Positions 9,084 to 18,053 of a stretch of DNA of 64,000 bases are shown piece by piece; position 1 is the first letter of the stretch, and every line of letters begins with the position of its first letter. This stretch comes from Pseudomonas veronii. GTDB taxonomy: Bacteria; Pseudomonadota; Gammaproteobacteria; Pseudomonadales; Pseudomonadaceae. The stretch lies in NCBI RefSeq assembly GCF_001439695.1, contig NZ_JYLL01000003.1:124001-188000 (forward strand), read 5' to 3'. A program made the position numbers and the translations under genes. A model generated the notes under the pieces. The model did not search any database. It was not told the DNA's origin and saw nothing but the letters and a program-made list of their open reading frames with translations.

Positions 9084-10351
9084 AGCTCAGCATTCTCGGC
9101 GCCCGCGTCATTGATCCGGCCAGTGGCCTGGATCAAGTCACCGATCTTCATCTGGAAGCCGGCAAGATCATCGCCATCGGCGCTGCGCCCGCTGGCTTCA
9201 GCGCCAGTGAGACCCTCGACGCCAAGGGCCTGGTGGCCGCGCCTGGCCTGGTCGACCTGAATGTCGCCCTGCGCGAGCCGGGTTACAGCCGCAAAGGCAA
9301 CATCACCAGCGAAACCCGCGCCGCCGCCGCCGGTGGCGTCACCAGCCTGTGCTGCCCGCCGCACACCAAACCGGTGCTGGACACCTCGGCCGTGGCCGAG
9401 CTGATCCTCGACCGCGCCCGCGAAGCCGGCAATTGCAAAGTGTTCCCCATCGGCGCCCTGAGCAAAGGCCTGGAAGGCGAGCAACTGGCCGAACTGATCG
9501 CGCTGCGCGATGCCGGTTGCGTGGCCTTCGGCAACGGCCTGGAGAGTTTCCGCAGCACCCGCACGCTGTGCCGTGCCCTGGAATACGCGGCCACCTTCGA
9601 CCTGACGGTGATCTTCCACTCCCAGGACCGCGACCTGGCCGAAGGCGGCCTGGCCCATGAAGGCGCCGTGGCCAGCTTCCTCGGCCTGCCGGGCATCCCG
9701 GAGACCGCGGAAACCGTGGCCCTGGCCCGCGATCTGCTGCTGGTGGAACAAAGCGGCGTGCGCGCGCACTTCAGCCAACTGACCAGCGCCCGCGGCGTCG
9801 CCCTGATCGCCCAGGCCCAGGCCCGTGGGTTGCCGGTGACGGCGGACGTGGCGCTGTATCAGTTGATCCTGACGGACGAGGCGCTGATCGACTTCTCCAG
9901 CCTGTATCACGTACAACCGCCGCTGCGCACCCGTGCCGACCGCGAGGGTTTGCGCGCGGCGGTGAAGTCCGGTGTGGTGTCGGCGATTTCCAGCCATCAC
10001 CAGCCCCACGAGCGCGATGCCAAGCTGGCACCGTTCGGCGCGACCGAGCCGGGTATCAGCAGCGTCGAGCTGTTGCTGCCGTTGGCGATGACGCTGGTGG
10101 AGGATGGCTTGCTCGACCTGCCGACGCTGCTGGCGCGCCTGAGTGCAGGCCCTGCCGAAGCCTTGCGCCTGCCGGCGGGTAAGTTGGCGGTGGGGGCGGC
10201 GGCGGACCTGGTGCTGTTCGATCCGGCCAGCTCGACGATTGCCGGCGAGCACTGGCTGTCCAAGGGCGAAAACTGCCCGTTCATCGGCCATAGCCTGCCG
10301 GCGAGCGTGCGCTACACCCTGGTGGACGGACGCATCAGCTACCAGGCCTAA
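9080..10351 (+). CDS. pyrC': PyrC', non-catalytic dihydroorotase-like subunit of aspartate transcarbamoylase
   Basis: A 423-residue amidohydrolase-fold protein homologous to type I dihydroorotase. Active enzymes have an HxH pair in PGFxDxHxHLREPG; here the matching stretch is [14 protein letters not shown], with Asn and Ala in place of the two His. The chain is therefore expected to be inactive and structural, holding the PyrB trimers together as known for P. putida and P. aeruginosa. It starts with GTG in a GTGA overlap with pyrB. A separate functional pyrC is expected elsewhere on the chromosome. Confidence 0.93.
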   Translation: MKLSILGARVIDPASGLDQVTDLHLEAGKIIAIGAAPAGFSASETLDAKGLVAAPGLVDLNVALREPGYSRKGNITSETRAAAAGGVTSLCCPPHTKPVLDTSAVAELILDRAREAGNCKVFPIGALSKGLEGEQLAELIALRDAGCVAFGNGLESFRSTRTLCRALEYAATFDLTVIFHSQDRDLAEGGLAHEGAVASFLGLPGIPETAETVALARDLLLVEQSGVRAHFSQLTSARGVALIAQAQARGLPVTADVALYQLILTDEALIDFSSLYHVQPPLRTRADREGLRAAVKSGVVSAISSHHQPHERDAKLAPFGATEPGISSVELLLPLAMTLVEDGLLDLPTLLARLSAGPAEALRLPAGKLAVGAAADLVLFDPASSTIAGEHWLSKGENCPFIGHSLPASVRYTLVDGRISYQA

Positions 10352-10369
10352 AGCGGGCTCGGTAAAAAA

Positions 10370-10458
10370 TGTGGGAGGGGGCTTGCCCCCGATGGCGGTG
10401 GACCAGTCAGCTTATCTGTAGCTGACCCACTGCTATCGGGGGCAAGCCCCCTCCCACA
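10370..10458. repeat. REPIN, TGTGGGAGGGGG class, 89 bp
   Basis: Inward-facing arms TGTGGGAGGGGGCTTGCCCC and its complement flank a spacer with the CAGTCAG...CTGACCCACTGC core. It lies between the convergent pyrC' and the TM2 gene. Confidence 0.92.
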
Positions 10459-10484
10459 TTGGGTTCTCTATAGAGCTTGAGAGA

Positions 10485-10913
10485 TCAGCGCCCGCCTCTT
10501 AGCTCGGCGTTACGGATCGATATCTGCGTATTCAACGTCCAGAAGTCATACAGCACCCCCACCAGGAACAGGCCGCCGGTCAGCAGGTACAGCAGGCCGG
10601 TGATCCATTTGCCCTGGTACATCCGGTGTACGCCGAACACCCCGAGAAACGCCAACAGAATCCAGGCCACGTTGTATTCGATCGGGCCGGCGGTAAAACG
10701 CAGGTCGGCTTCACGGTCCATCGCCGGAATCAGGAACAAGTCGATCAGCCAGCCAATACCCAGCAAGCCCAACGTGAAAAACCAGATCGTCCCGGTGACG
10801 GGTTTGCCGTAATAGAAGCGATGCGCCCCGGTAAAACCAAAAATCCAGAGCAGGTAACCGATCACCTTGCTGTGGGTGTCTTGCTGCGAAACATCCTGTC
10901 GATAGGTGTTCAT
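10485..10913 (-). CDS. Membrane protein with two TM2 domains
   Basis: A 142-residue integral membrane protein. Two TM2-type units are visible in tandem: GYLLWIFGFTGAHRFYYGKPVTG with its following helix (residues about 17-65), and AWILLAFLGVFGVHRMYQGKWITG with the next helix (about 82-130). Each has the GxHRxY turn between two hydrophobic segments. TM2 proteins have no settled bacterial function. An AGAGG RBS precedes the ATG. It stands alone, divergent from the NlpC/P60 gene across 250 nt, at a place where PAO1 carries cystathionine genes and pilU. Confidence 0.88.
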   Translation of the reverse strand: MNTYRQDVSQQDTHSKVIGYLLWIFGFTGAHRFYYGKPVTGTIWFFTLGLLGIGWLIDLFLIPAMDREADLRFTAGPIEYNVAWILLAFLGVFGVHRMYQGKWITGLLYLLTGGLFLVGVLYDFWTLNTQISIRNAELRGGR

Positions 10914-11163
10914 GGCGTACCTCTTTTGCTGCGATAGATAAATTTTTTCACTTTCTTTGTGACTTTTTTACATGCACCCGACGTATGGCCGATGGTATCT
11001 TCGCTCCCCTGAAAGCCTGATGCCACCTGACTTGTGTAGGACAATTGCGGCGATTCGTCGCGTATTTCCTGAGTTTGACCCCAAGGTTCAGTCGACAAAC
11101 GGCCTGAGAACGACACAAAAAGCTGTTATAAAGTTGCGCGCAAACCCATAAGAGCCACGCCTA

Positions 11164-11799
11164 ATGCGACCATTTTTCAAGACATGGCTAACCATTTGCC
11201 TATTAATGCCACTGGCCGCCCACGCCACCAATCGTGAGCAACGACTTCCTAACGTCAACGGCTTCACCCCGAAAGTCCACAGCACACCCAGCACGGCCAA
11301 ATCCGTAAAGCCTACCGTCAGCCGCCCGACTCAACTGAGCAAGGCCCACGGTAAGGCAACACCCGGCCTGATGGCGGGTAACACCAAGCAAAGCAGCACC
11401 GTCCTCAGCCGCGCCGTGAATGTGCTCGGTACACCTTATCGTTGGGGCGGCAGCAGCCCAAGTAAAGGGTTCGACTGCAGCGGCCTGGTAAAATATGCAT
11501 TCAACGACGTTGCCGCGGTGGATTTGCCACGCACCTCCAACGCCATGGCCGCCGGCCACGGGCAGAAGGTTGACCGCAAGGACTTGAAGCCGGGCGACCT
11601 GCTGTTCTTCAAACTGAAGAGCCGCCGGGTTAACCACGTTGCCATCTACCTGGGCAACGACCGCTTTATCCACGCACCGCGCCGTGGCAAGTCGGTCAGC
11701 ATCGATACCCTGAAGAAGCCGTTCTGGGACAAGAACTACGTGATCGCCAAGCGGGTTCTGCCGAAAGAACAGAACAACCTGCGGATCGTCCAACGCTGA
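11164..11799 (+). CDS. Secreted NlpC/P60 (C40) peptidoglycan hydrolase
   Basis: A 211-residue exported cell-wall hydrolase expected to cut within peptide stems. A signal peptide covers about residues 1-22 (ending AAHA), a low-complexity basic Ser/Thr/Lys linker runs to about 75, and the NlpC/P60 domain follows. The catalytic Cys is in GFDCSGLVKYAF, the first His in RRVNHVAIYLG and the third polar residue is the His of RFIHAPRRG. Domain size resembles Spr/MepS-type enzymes, but there is no lipobox, so it should be soluble in the periplasm. No operon partner is present. Confidence 0.9.
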   Translation: MRPFFKTWLTICLLMPLAAHATNREQRLPNVNGFTPKVHSTPSTAKSVKPTVSRPTQLSKAHGKATPGLMAGNTKQSSTVLSRAVNVLGTPYRWGGSSPSKGFDCSGLVKYAFNDVAAVDLPRTSNAMAAGHGQKVDRKDLKPGDLLFFKLKSRRVNHVAIYLGNDRFIHAPRRGKSVSIDTLKKPFWDKNYVIAKRVLPKEQNNLRIVQR

Positions 11800-11823
11800 T
11801 CTGAAGCTGGAATACAGTACCCA

Positions 11824-11850
11824 TGTGGGAGGGGCTTGCCCCCTCCCTCA
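11824..11850. repeat. Single REP, TGTGGGAGGGGC class
   Basis: One self-complementary REP arm (TGTGGGAGGGGCTTGCCCCC) with a degenerate end CTCCCTCA, between the convergent NlpC/P60 gene and pilT. It can fold as a hairpin. Confidence 0.75.
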
Positions 11851-11874
11851 TTTGATTTCATTGCCCACAAGATC

Positions 11875-12909
11875 TCATATGTCTGTCGGCACCCTCGCCT
11901 TCTCCCGCGCCGCCTCCCGGCTGATCACGCCCTGCGTGACCAAGGCCTTCAAGCGCATATCCAACGTCTGCATCCCCGATGCGCCACCGGTCTGAATCGC
12001 CGATACGATCTGCGCCACCTTGTCTTCGCGGATCAAATTGCGAATGGCGGGCGTACACAGCATGATTTCATGGGCCGCCACGCGCCCGCCGCCGATCTTC
12101 TTGACCAACACCTGGGACACCACCGCCTGCAGCGACTCCGAGAGCATCGAGCGGACCATGGGCTTTTCTCCCGCCGGAAACACGTCCACCAGGCGATCCA
12201 CGGTCTTGGCCGCCGACGCGGTGTGCAGGGTGCCGAAGACCAGATGCCCGGTCTCAGCCGCCGTCAGCGCCAGGCGGATGGTTTCCAGGTCACGCAGTTC
12301 ACCCACCAGGATCACATCCGGGTCTTGCCGCAGTGCCGAACGCAAGGCCGCCGAAAAACTGTGGGTGTCGCGGTGCACCTGGCGCTGGTTGATCAGGGCC
12401 CGGCAGGGCTGGTGGATGAACTCGATGGGGTCTTCCAAGGTGAGGATGTGCTGGCGCCGGTGCTGGTTGAGGTGATCGATCAGCGCCGCCAGGGTGGTCG
12501 ACTTGCCCGAGCCGGTGGGCCCGGTCACCAGCACCAGGCCGCGCGGCAGTTGGGCGATACGTTGGAACACCGCGCCCAACCCGAGGTTTTCCAGGCTCTG
12601 GACCTGGGCGGGGATGTTGCGAAACACCGCGCCCATGCCACGCGCCTGCTGGAACACATTCACCCGGAATCGCCCGACACCGGGCAGTTCGAAGGCGAAA
12701 TCCGTTTCAAGAGATGTTTCGAAATCCTTTTGTTGGTACTGGTTGAGCAAAGGGCTGAGCAAATCCGCCACGTGCGTGGGTGACAGCACTGGCCCATCCA
12801 GGGACCAGACCTCGCCATCCATCCGCAGCATCGGTGCGAGGCCGGCCGACAGGTGCAGGTCGGAGGCGCCCCGGCGCACGCTGTGCGTGAGTAATTCAGT
12901 GATATCCAT
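11875..12909 (-). CDS. pilT: PilT, type IV pilus retraction ATPase
   Basis: A hexameric cytoplasmic ATPase that depolymerises the pilus during retraction. The 344-residue length equals the family. Seen are the Walker A GPTGSGKSTTLAALI, the Walker B region DPDVILVGELRDLETIRLAL with the Asp and Glu residues, the His box GHLVFGTLHT and the retraction-specific AIRNLIREDK motif near residue 290. I chose MDITELL at 12909; an ATG four codons upstream (MESP) is an alternative. pilT is divergent from yggS across 57 nt. The usual neighbour pilU is absent on its downstream side. Confidence 0.95.
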   Translation of the reverse strand: MDITELLTHSVRRGASDLHLSAGLAPMLRMDGEVWSLDGPVLSPTHVADLLSPLLNQYQQKDFETSLETDFAFELPGVGRFRVNVFQQARGMGAVFRNIPAQVQSLENLGLGAVFQRIAQLPRGLVLVTGPTGSGKSTTLAALIDHLNQHRRQHILTLEDPIEFIHQPCRALINQRQVHRDTHSFSAALRSALRQDPDVILVGELRDLETIRLALTAAETGHLVFGTLHTASAAKTVDRLVDVFPAGEKPMVRSMLSESLQAVVSQVLVKKIGGGRVAAHEIMLCTPAIRNLIREDKVAQIVSAIQTGGASGMQTLDMRLKALVTQGVISREAAREKARVPTDI

Positions 12910-12966
12910 AGGGCTTTCCATTTCCAGTAGAATGCCGCGGACTCCATATCCACGGGCGCATCTTGA

Positions 12967-13653
12967 ATGTCGACGATAGCAGACAACATTGGCCAGGTTC
13001 GCCAGCGCATCCGCGCCGCAGCCGACGCCGTGCAACGTGACGCAAACAGCATCCACCTGCTGGCCGTGAGCAAGACCAAGCCCGCGCAAGCCGTGCGCGA
13101 AGCCTATGCCGCCGGGATGTGCGATTTCGGCGAAAACTACCTGCAGGAAGCCTTGGGCAAACAGGCCGAATTAACCGACCTGCCCTTGAGTTGGCACTTC
13201 ATCGGCCCCATTCAATCGAACAAGACTCGCGCGATCGCCGAGAACTTCGCTTGGGTGCATTCCGTGGACCGCCTGAAAATCGCACAACGCCTGTCCGAAC
13301 AACGCCCGGCCGACCTGGCACCGCTGAACATCTGCATCCAGGTCAACGTCAGTGGCGAAGCCAGCAAGTCCGGCTGCACGCCCGCCGACCTGCCGGCGCT
13401 GGCCAACGCGATCAGCGCCCTGCCGCGCTTGAAGTTGCGCGGTTTGATGGCGATCCCTGAACCGACCGAAGACCGCGCCGCACAGGATGCAGCGTTCGCC
13501 GCCGTCCGCGACCTGCAGGCCAGTTTGAACCTGCCGCTCAACACACTTTCCATGGGCATGAGCCACGACCTCGAGTCGGCCATCGCCCAAGGCGCCACCT
13601 GGGTGCGGATCGGTACCGCCCTGTTTGGCGCCCGCGACTACGGTCAGCCGTGA
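12967..13653 (+). CDS. YggS, PLP homeostasis protein (PLPBP)
   Basis: A 228-residue PLP-binding barrel protein of the YggS/PROSC family. The PLP lysine lies in LLAVSKTKPAQAVREAYAAG near residue 35, and the phosphate-binding end is GMSHDLESAIAQGATWVRIGTALFG. It has no known enzyme activity; E. coli YggS controls free PLP and amino-acid pools. It begins a plus-strand run with proC and yggT, a near-universal arrangement, and its promoter region is shared with pilT. Confidence 0.94.
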   Translation: MSTIADNIGQVRQRIRAAADAVQRDANSIHLLAVSKTKPAQAVREAYAAGMCDFGENYLQEALGKQAELTDLPLSWHFIGPIQSNKTRAIAENFAWVHSVDRLKIAQRLSEQRPADLAPLNICIQVNVSGEASKSGCTPADLPALANAISALPRLKLRGLMAIPEPTEDRAAQDAAFAAVRDLQASLNLPLNTLSMGMSHDLESAIAQGATWVRIGTALFGARDYGQP

Positions 13654-13686
13654 AATGGCCGACTTCCCACTGAATAAGGACCTGTC

Positions 13687-14505
13687 ATGAGCAACACGCG
13701 TATTGCCTTTATCGGCGCCGGCAACATGGCGGCCAGCCTGATCGGCGGCCTGCGGGCCAAGGGCCTGCAAGCCCAACAGATCCGCGCCAGCGATCCGGGC
13801 GCCGAAACCCGCGCCCGCATCAGCGCCGAACACGGTATCGACACCTTCGCCGACAACGCCGAGGCCATCCAGGGCGTCGACGTGATCGTGCTGGCGGTCA
13901 AGCCGCAAGCCATGAAAGCCGTGTGCGAAAGCCTGCGCCCGAGCCTGCAGCCGCACCAGTTGGTGGTGTCCATCGCCGCCGGCATCACCTGCGCCAGCAT
14001 GAACCGCTGGCTCGGCGCCCAGCCCATCGTGCGCTGCATGCCCAACACCCCGGCGCTGCTGCGCAAAGGCGTGAGCGGTTTGTATGCCACCGCCCAGGTG
14101 AGCGCCGAACAGCGCGACCAGGCCCAGGAACTGCTGTCCGCCGTGGGCATCGCCCTGTGGCTGGAACAGGAAGAGCAACTGGACGCGGTGACCGCCGTCT
14201 CCGGCAGCGGCCCGGCCTACTTCTTCCTGCTGATCGAAGCCATGACCGCCGCCGGCGTGAAACTGGGCCTGAGCCGGGACATCGCCGAGCAACTGGCCGC
14301 GCAAACCGCCCTGGGAGCCGCGCAGATGACCGTGACCAGCGACGTGGATGCCGCCGAACTGCGCCGCCGCGTGACATCCCCCGGCGGCACCACGCAAGCC
14401 GCCATTGAATCGTTCCAGGCCGGGGGCTTCGAAGCCCTGGTGGAAAAAGCACTGGGTGCCGCGGCACATCGTTCGGCCGAGATGGCCGAGCAACTGGGCA
14501 AATAG
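13687..14505 (+). CDS. proC: Pyrroline-5-carboxylate reductase
   Basis: Reduces 1-pyrroline-5-carboxylate to proline with NAD(P)H, the last step of proline synthesis. The 272-residue protein opens with the Rossmann motif IAFIGAGNMAASLIGGL, carries VLAVKPQAM and RCMPNTPALL, and ends with the helical dimer domain (SGSGPAYFFLLIEAM; VTSPGGTTQAAIESF). It is 33 nt downstream of yggS and 39 nt upstream of yggT in one apparent operon. Confidence 0.97.
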   Translation: MSNTRIAFIGAGNMAASLIGGLRAKGLQAQQIRASDPGAETRARISAEHGIDTFADNAEAIQGVDVIVLAVKPQAMKAVCESLRPSLQPHQLVVSIAAGITCASMNRWLGAQPIVRCMPNTPALLRKGVSGLYATAQVSAEQRDQAQELLSAVGIALWLEQEEQLDAVTAVSGSGPAYFFLLIEAMTAAGVKLGLSRDIAEQLAAQTALGAAQMTVTSDVDAAELRRRVTSPGGTTQAAIESFQAGGFEALVEKALGAAAHRSAEMAEQLGK

Positions 14506-14544
14506 TCGTCCCCAACCTGCAACTGGACTAGATAGGAATCGAAC

Positions 14545-15132
14545 ATGCTCGGAATCAATGACGCTGCCATTTTCATCATCCAGACCCTGGGCAGCCTGTA
14601 CCTGCTGATCGTGCTGATGCGCTTTATCCTGCAACTGGTGCGGGCGAACTTCTACAACCCGCTGTGCCAGTTCGTGGTGAAGGCCACCCAGCCACTGCTC
14701 AAGCCCCTGCGCCGGGTGATCCCGAGCCTGTTCGGGCTGGACATGTCCTCGCTGGTGCTGGCGTTGCTGCTGCAGGTCCTGCTGTTCGCGGTGATCCTGA
14801 TGCTCAACGGCTACCAGGCCTTGACCCTGCTGCTGCTGCCATGGGCGCTGATCGGGGTTTTCTCGCTGTTTTTGAAGATCCTCTTCTGGTCGATGATCAT
14901 CAGCGTGATCCTCTCGTGGGTCGCACCCGGCAGCCGCAGCCCTGGGGCCGAGCTGGTCGCGCAGATCACCGAACCGGTGCTGGCGCCGTTCCGCCGGTTG
15001 ATCCCCAACCTGGGCGGTCTGGACATCTCGCCGATCTTCGCGTTTATCGCGATCCAGCTCCTGCAAAGCTGGGTGATCCCGCGCCTGGCGTTCTATGCAT
15101 TCATGCCCAAAGAGCTGTTCGGGCTGATCTGA
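14545..15132 (+). CDS. YggT family membrane protein
   Basis: A 195-residue integral membrane protein with two YGGT domains, each with the pattern of a hydrophobic segment, then R-x-x-P-x-x-x-G-x-x-D: PLRRVIPSLFGLDMSSLVLAL and PFRRLIPNLGGLDISPIFAFI. About four membrane helices are predicted. Function is not established; links to osmotic tolerance have been proposed in other species. It closes the yggS-proC-yggT unit, followed by a hairpin at 15155. Confidence 0.92.
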   Translation: MLGINDAAIFIIQTLGSLYLLIVLMRFILQLVRANFYNPLCQFVVKATQPLLKPLRRVIPSLFGLDMSSLVLALLLQVLLFAVILMLNGYQALTLLLLPWALIGVFSLFLKILFWSMIISVILSWVAPGSRSPGAELVAQITEPVLAPFRRLIPNLGGLDISPIFAFIAIQLLQSWVIPRLAFYAFMPKELFGLI

Positions 15133-15154
15133 TTCAGCCCCGCTTGCGTGTCAG

Positions 15155-15176
15155 GGCCGGATAACCTCCGGCCTTT
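15155..15176 (+). terminator. Probable intrinsic terminator after yggT
   Basis: A 7-bp stem GGCCGGA / TCCGGCC with loop TAACC is followed by the short tract TTTGCTT. The weak U-tract makes termination likely but partial. Confidence 0.55.
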
Positions 15177-15236
15177 GCTTGCCGCTAGGGGCAGCGGTCT
15201 TTAGACTTACGCCTCATTTAAACGAGAGCAGGGTCG

Positions 15237-16376
15237 ATGCCAGCTGCCTTTCCCCCCGATTCTGTTGGACTGGTCGTGCCCCAAATGGCGCACTTCAGCG
15301 AACCGCTGGCCCTGGCCTGCGGACGTTCGCTGCCAGCCTACGACCTGATCTATGAAACCTACGGCCAGTTGAACGCCACGGCGAGCAACGCCGTGCTGAT
15401 CTGCCACGCCTTGTCCGGCCATCATCACGCCGCGGGCTTCCACAGCGTCGACGAGCGCAAGCCCGGCTGGTGGGACAGCTGCATCGGCCCCGGCAAGCCC
15501 ATCGATACCAACAAGTTCTTTGTGGTCAGCCTGAACAATCTCGGCGGCTGCAACGGCTCGACCGGCCCCAGCAGCCTCAACCCGGACACCGGCAAGCCCT
15601 TCGGCGCCGACTTCCCGGTACTGACCGTGGAAGACTGGGTCCACAGCCAGGCGCGCCTGGCCGACCGGCTGGGCATCCAGCAATGGGCCGCCGTGATCGG
15701 CGGCAGCCTCGGCGGCATGCAGGCCCTGCAATGGACCATCACTTACCCCGATCGCGTGCGCCATTGCCTGGCCATCGCCTCGGCCCCCAAGTTGTCGGCG
15801 CAGAACATCGCCTTCAACGAAGTGGCGCGCCAGGCGATCCTGACCGACCCGGACTTCCACGGCGGCTCGTTCCAGGAAGCCGGCGTGATCCCCAAGCGCG
15901 GCTTGATGCTGGCGCGGATGGTTGGGCATATCACCTACCTGTCCGACGATTCCATGGGCGAGAAATTCGGCCGCGGCCTCAAGAGCGAGAAACTCAACTA
16001 CGATTTCCACAGCGTCGAGTTCCAGGTGGAAAGCTACCTGCGCTATCAGGGCGAAGAGTTCTCCGGGCGGTTTGACGCCAACACCTACCTGCTGATGACC
16101 AAGGCCCTGGACTACTTCGACCCGGCCGCCAACTTCGACGACGACCTGGCGAAAACCTTCGAGGGCGCGTCGGCCAAGTTCTGCGTGATGTCGTTCACCA
16201 CCGACTGGCGCTTCTCGCCGGCCCGCTCGCGGGAACTGGTGGATGCCTTGATGGCGGCGAAGAAAGACGTCTGCTACCTGGAAATCGATGCTCCGCAAGG
16301 CCACGACGCCTTCCTGATCCCGATTCCTCGTTATCTGCAGGCGTTCAGTAACTACATGAACCGCATAACTCTGTGA
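15237..16376 (+). CDS. metX: Homoserine O-acyltransferase (MetX)
   Basis: Activates homoserine for methionine synthesis by O-acylation. The 379-residue alpha/beta hydrolase has the oxyanion region [15 protein letters not shown], the nucleophile Ser in [14 protein letters not shown], and the His of the triad in QGHDAFLIP near the C-terminus. Family work showed that several Pseudomonas MetX enzymes use succinyl-CoA, so donor specificity cannot be told from the motif alone. metW follows after 7 nt, the usual metXW pair. Confidence 0.95.
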   Translation: MPAAFPPDSVGLVVPQMAHFSEPLALACGRSLPAYDLIYETYGQLNATASNAVLICHALSGHHHAAGFHSVDERKPGWWDSCIGPGKPIDTNKFFVVSLNNLGGCNGSTGPSSLNPDTGKPFGADFPVLTVEDWVHSQARLADRLGIQQWAAVIGGSLGGMQALQWTITYPDRVRHCLAIASAPKLSAQNIAFNEVARQAILTDPDFHGGSFQEAGVIPKRGLMLARMVGHITYLSDDSMGEKFGRGLKSEKLNYDFHSVEFQVESYLRYQGEEFSGRFDANTYLLMTKALDYFDPAANFDDDLAKTFEGASAKFCVMSFTTDWRFSPARSRELVDALMAAKKDVCYLEIDAPQGHDAFLIPIPRYLQAFSNYMNRITL

Positions 16377-16383
16377 GAACGCC

Positions 16384-17004
16384 ATGAGAGCCGACCTGGA
16401 AATCATCCAAGACTGGATACCCGCCGGCAGCCGCGTGCTCGACCTTGGCTGCGGCAATGGCGAACTGCTGAGCTGGCTGCGCGACAACAAGCAAGTCACC
16501 GGCTATGGCCTGGAAAACGACCCGGACAACATCGCCGAGTGCGTGGCCAAGGGCATCAACGTGATCGAGCAGGACCTGGACAAGGGCCTGGGCAACTTTG
16601 CCAGCAACAGCTTCGACGTCGTGGTGATGACCCAGGCCCTGCAGGCGGTGCATTACCCGGACCGCATCCTCGACGAAATGCTGCGCGTCGGCCGCCAGTG
16701 CATCATCACCTTCCCCAACTTCGGTCACTGGCGCTGCCGCTGGTACCTGGCCACCAAGGGCCGCATGCCGGTGTCGGATTTCCTGCCGTACACGTGGTAC
16801 AACACGCCGAACATCCACTTTTGCACCTTCGAAGACTTCGAAGCCCTGTGTGGCGAGCGGGAAGCCAAGGTGATCAACCGCCTTGCCGTCGATCAACAGC
16901 ACCGCCACGGCTGGGCGAGTAAACTATGGCCCAACCTGTTGGGTGAAATCGGGATTTACCGGGTCAGCAGCCCGGGCCTGACAGACCACAAGATCGCCGT
17001 CTAA
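16384..17004 (+). CDS. metW: MetW, methionine biosynthesis accessory protein
   Basis: A 206-residue protein with a SAM-methyltransferase-like core (SRVLDLGCGNGELLSWL at about residues 16-32; FDVVVMTQALQAVHYPD). MetW is required together with MetX for activation of homoserine in several Pseudomonas; its own reaction is not known, although it has a methyltransferase fold. It is 7 nt after metX and 21 nt before the DUF4426 gene, so co-transcription is expected. Confidence 0.94.
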   Translation: MRADLEIIQDWIPAGSRVLDLGCGNGELLSWLRDNKQVTGYGLENDPDNIAECVAKGINVIEQDLDKGLGNFASNSFDVVVMTQALQAVHYPDRILDEMLRVGRQCIITFPNFGHWRCRWYLATKGRMPVSDFLPYTWYNTPNIHFCTFEDFEALCGEREAKVINRLAVDQQHRHGWASKLWPNLLGEIGIYRVSSPGLTDHKIAV

Positions 17005-17025
17005 CTATTTTCGAGGAAGACGAAT

Positions 17026-17460
17026 ATGAGACGCCTGGCTGTATTTCTACTCACCGCGTGCCTGGGCGTCAGCGCCATGGCCGCCGATGCCATCGACAGT
17101 AAGCGCCAGAAGGAATTTGGCGATATCACCGTACACTACAACACCTTCACCTCCAGCTTCCTGCAACCCGATACGGCCCAGGCTGTCGGCGTGGTACGCA
17201 GCAAGAACAAGGGCTTGATCAACGTGACCGTGATCAAGGGCGTGACGCCCGTGGCCGCGCAAGTGACCGGCACGATCAAAGACCTGAGCGGCAGGAGCGA
17301 AATCCTGACGTTCAAGCAGATTACCGAAAAAGGTGCGATCTATTACCTCGCGCCCTACAACGTACCGCAACAGGAAGTGCGGGTTTTCACCATCAACGTT
17401 GAAACCGGCGGCAAGGCCCATGGTTTCCAATTCAACCAGGAACTGTTTCCGGCGGACTGA
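17026..17460 (+). CDS. Periplasmic DUF4426 protein
   Basis: A 144-residue exported protein of unknown function. A clear signal peptide ([20 protein letters not shown]) covers residues 1-20. The remainder (for example [21 protein letters not shown]) matches the DUF4426 family, which in Pseudomonas sits between metW and rdgB. The stop codon overlaps the rdgB start as TGATG. The constant position suggests co-expression with methionine and nucleotide-sanitation genes, but no role can be assigned. Confidence 0.85.
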   Translation: MRRLAVFLLTACLGVSAMAADAIDSKRQKEFGDITVHYNTFTSSFLQPDTAQAVGVVRSKNKGLINVTVIKGVTPVAAQVTGTIKDLSGRSEILTFKQITEKGAIYYLAPYNVPQQEVRVFTINVETGGKAHGFQFNQELFPAD

Positions 17461-18053
17461 TGAACCTGACTCAACTCGTGCTGGCCAGCCATAACGCCGG
17501 CAAACTCAAAGAACTCCAGGCCATGCTCGGCGAGTCCGTGCAACTGCGCTCGATCGGCGAGTTCAGCCAGGTCGAGCCCGAAGAAACGGGCCTGTCGTTC
17601 GTCGAGAACGCCATCCTCAAGGCGCGCAATGCCGCGCGCCTGTCCGGCCTGCCGGCGCTGGCGGACGACTCGGGCCTGGCGGTGGACTTCCTCGGCGGCG
17701 CCCCCGGTATCTATTCGGCGCGCTATGCCGACGGCAAAGGCGACGCGGCGAACAACGCCAAGCTGCTCGACGTGCTCAAGGACGTGCCGGATGCCGAGCG
17801 TGGCGCGCAGTTCGTCTGCGTGCTGGCCCTGGTGCGGCATGCCGACGATCCGTTGCCGATCCTCTGCGAAGGCCTGTGGCACGGGCGCATCCTGCATGCA
17901 GCCAGCGGCGCGCATGGGTTTGGCTACGACCCGCTGTTCTGGGTGCCGGAGCGCGATGTCTCCAGCGCCGAACTGAGCCCGGCCGACAAAAACCAGATCA
18001 GCCACCGCGCCCGCGCCATGGCTTTGCTGCGCCAGCGCCTGGGCTTGAAATGA
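17460..18053 (+). CDS. rdgB: RdgB/HAM1, dITP/XTP pyrophosphatase
   Basis: Removes non-canonical purine nucleotides (dITP, ITP, XTP) by hydrolysis to the monophosphate. The 197-residue protein has the substrate loop [16 protein letters not shown] at the N-terminus, the metal-binding [17 protein letters not shown] segment and the C-terminal [10 protein letters not shown] and SHRARAM motifs. It is coupled on both sides: TGATG overlap with the DUF4426 gene and ATGA overlap with hemW. Confidence 0.96.
   Translation: MNLTQLVLASHNAGKLKELQAMLGESVQLRSIGEFSQVEPEETGLSFVENAILKARNAARLSGLPALADDSGLAVDFLGGAPGIYSARYADGKGDAANNAKLLDVLKDVPDAERGAQFVCVLALVRHADDPLPILCEGLWHGRILHAASGAHGFGYDPLFWVPERDVSSAELSPADKNQISHRARAMALLRQRLGLK

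Noticed and set aside
13171..15066. 631-codon minus-strand frame antisense to yggS-proC-yggT
   Set aside because: It spans three well-supported genes on the other strand and encodes Gln/His/Gly-rich nonsense sequence.
15133..15236. SAM riboswitch before metX
   Set aside because: The 104-nt gap has one short GC hairpin and no conserved SAM aptamer core that I can recognise.
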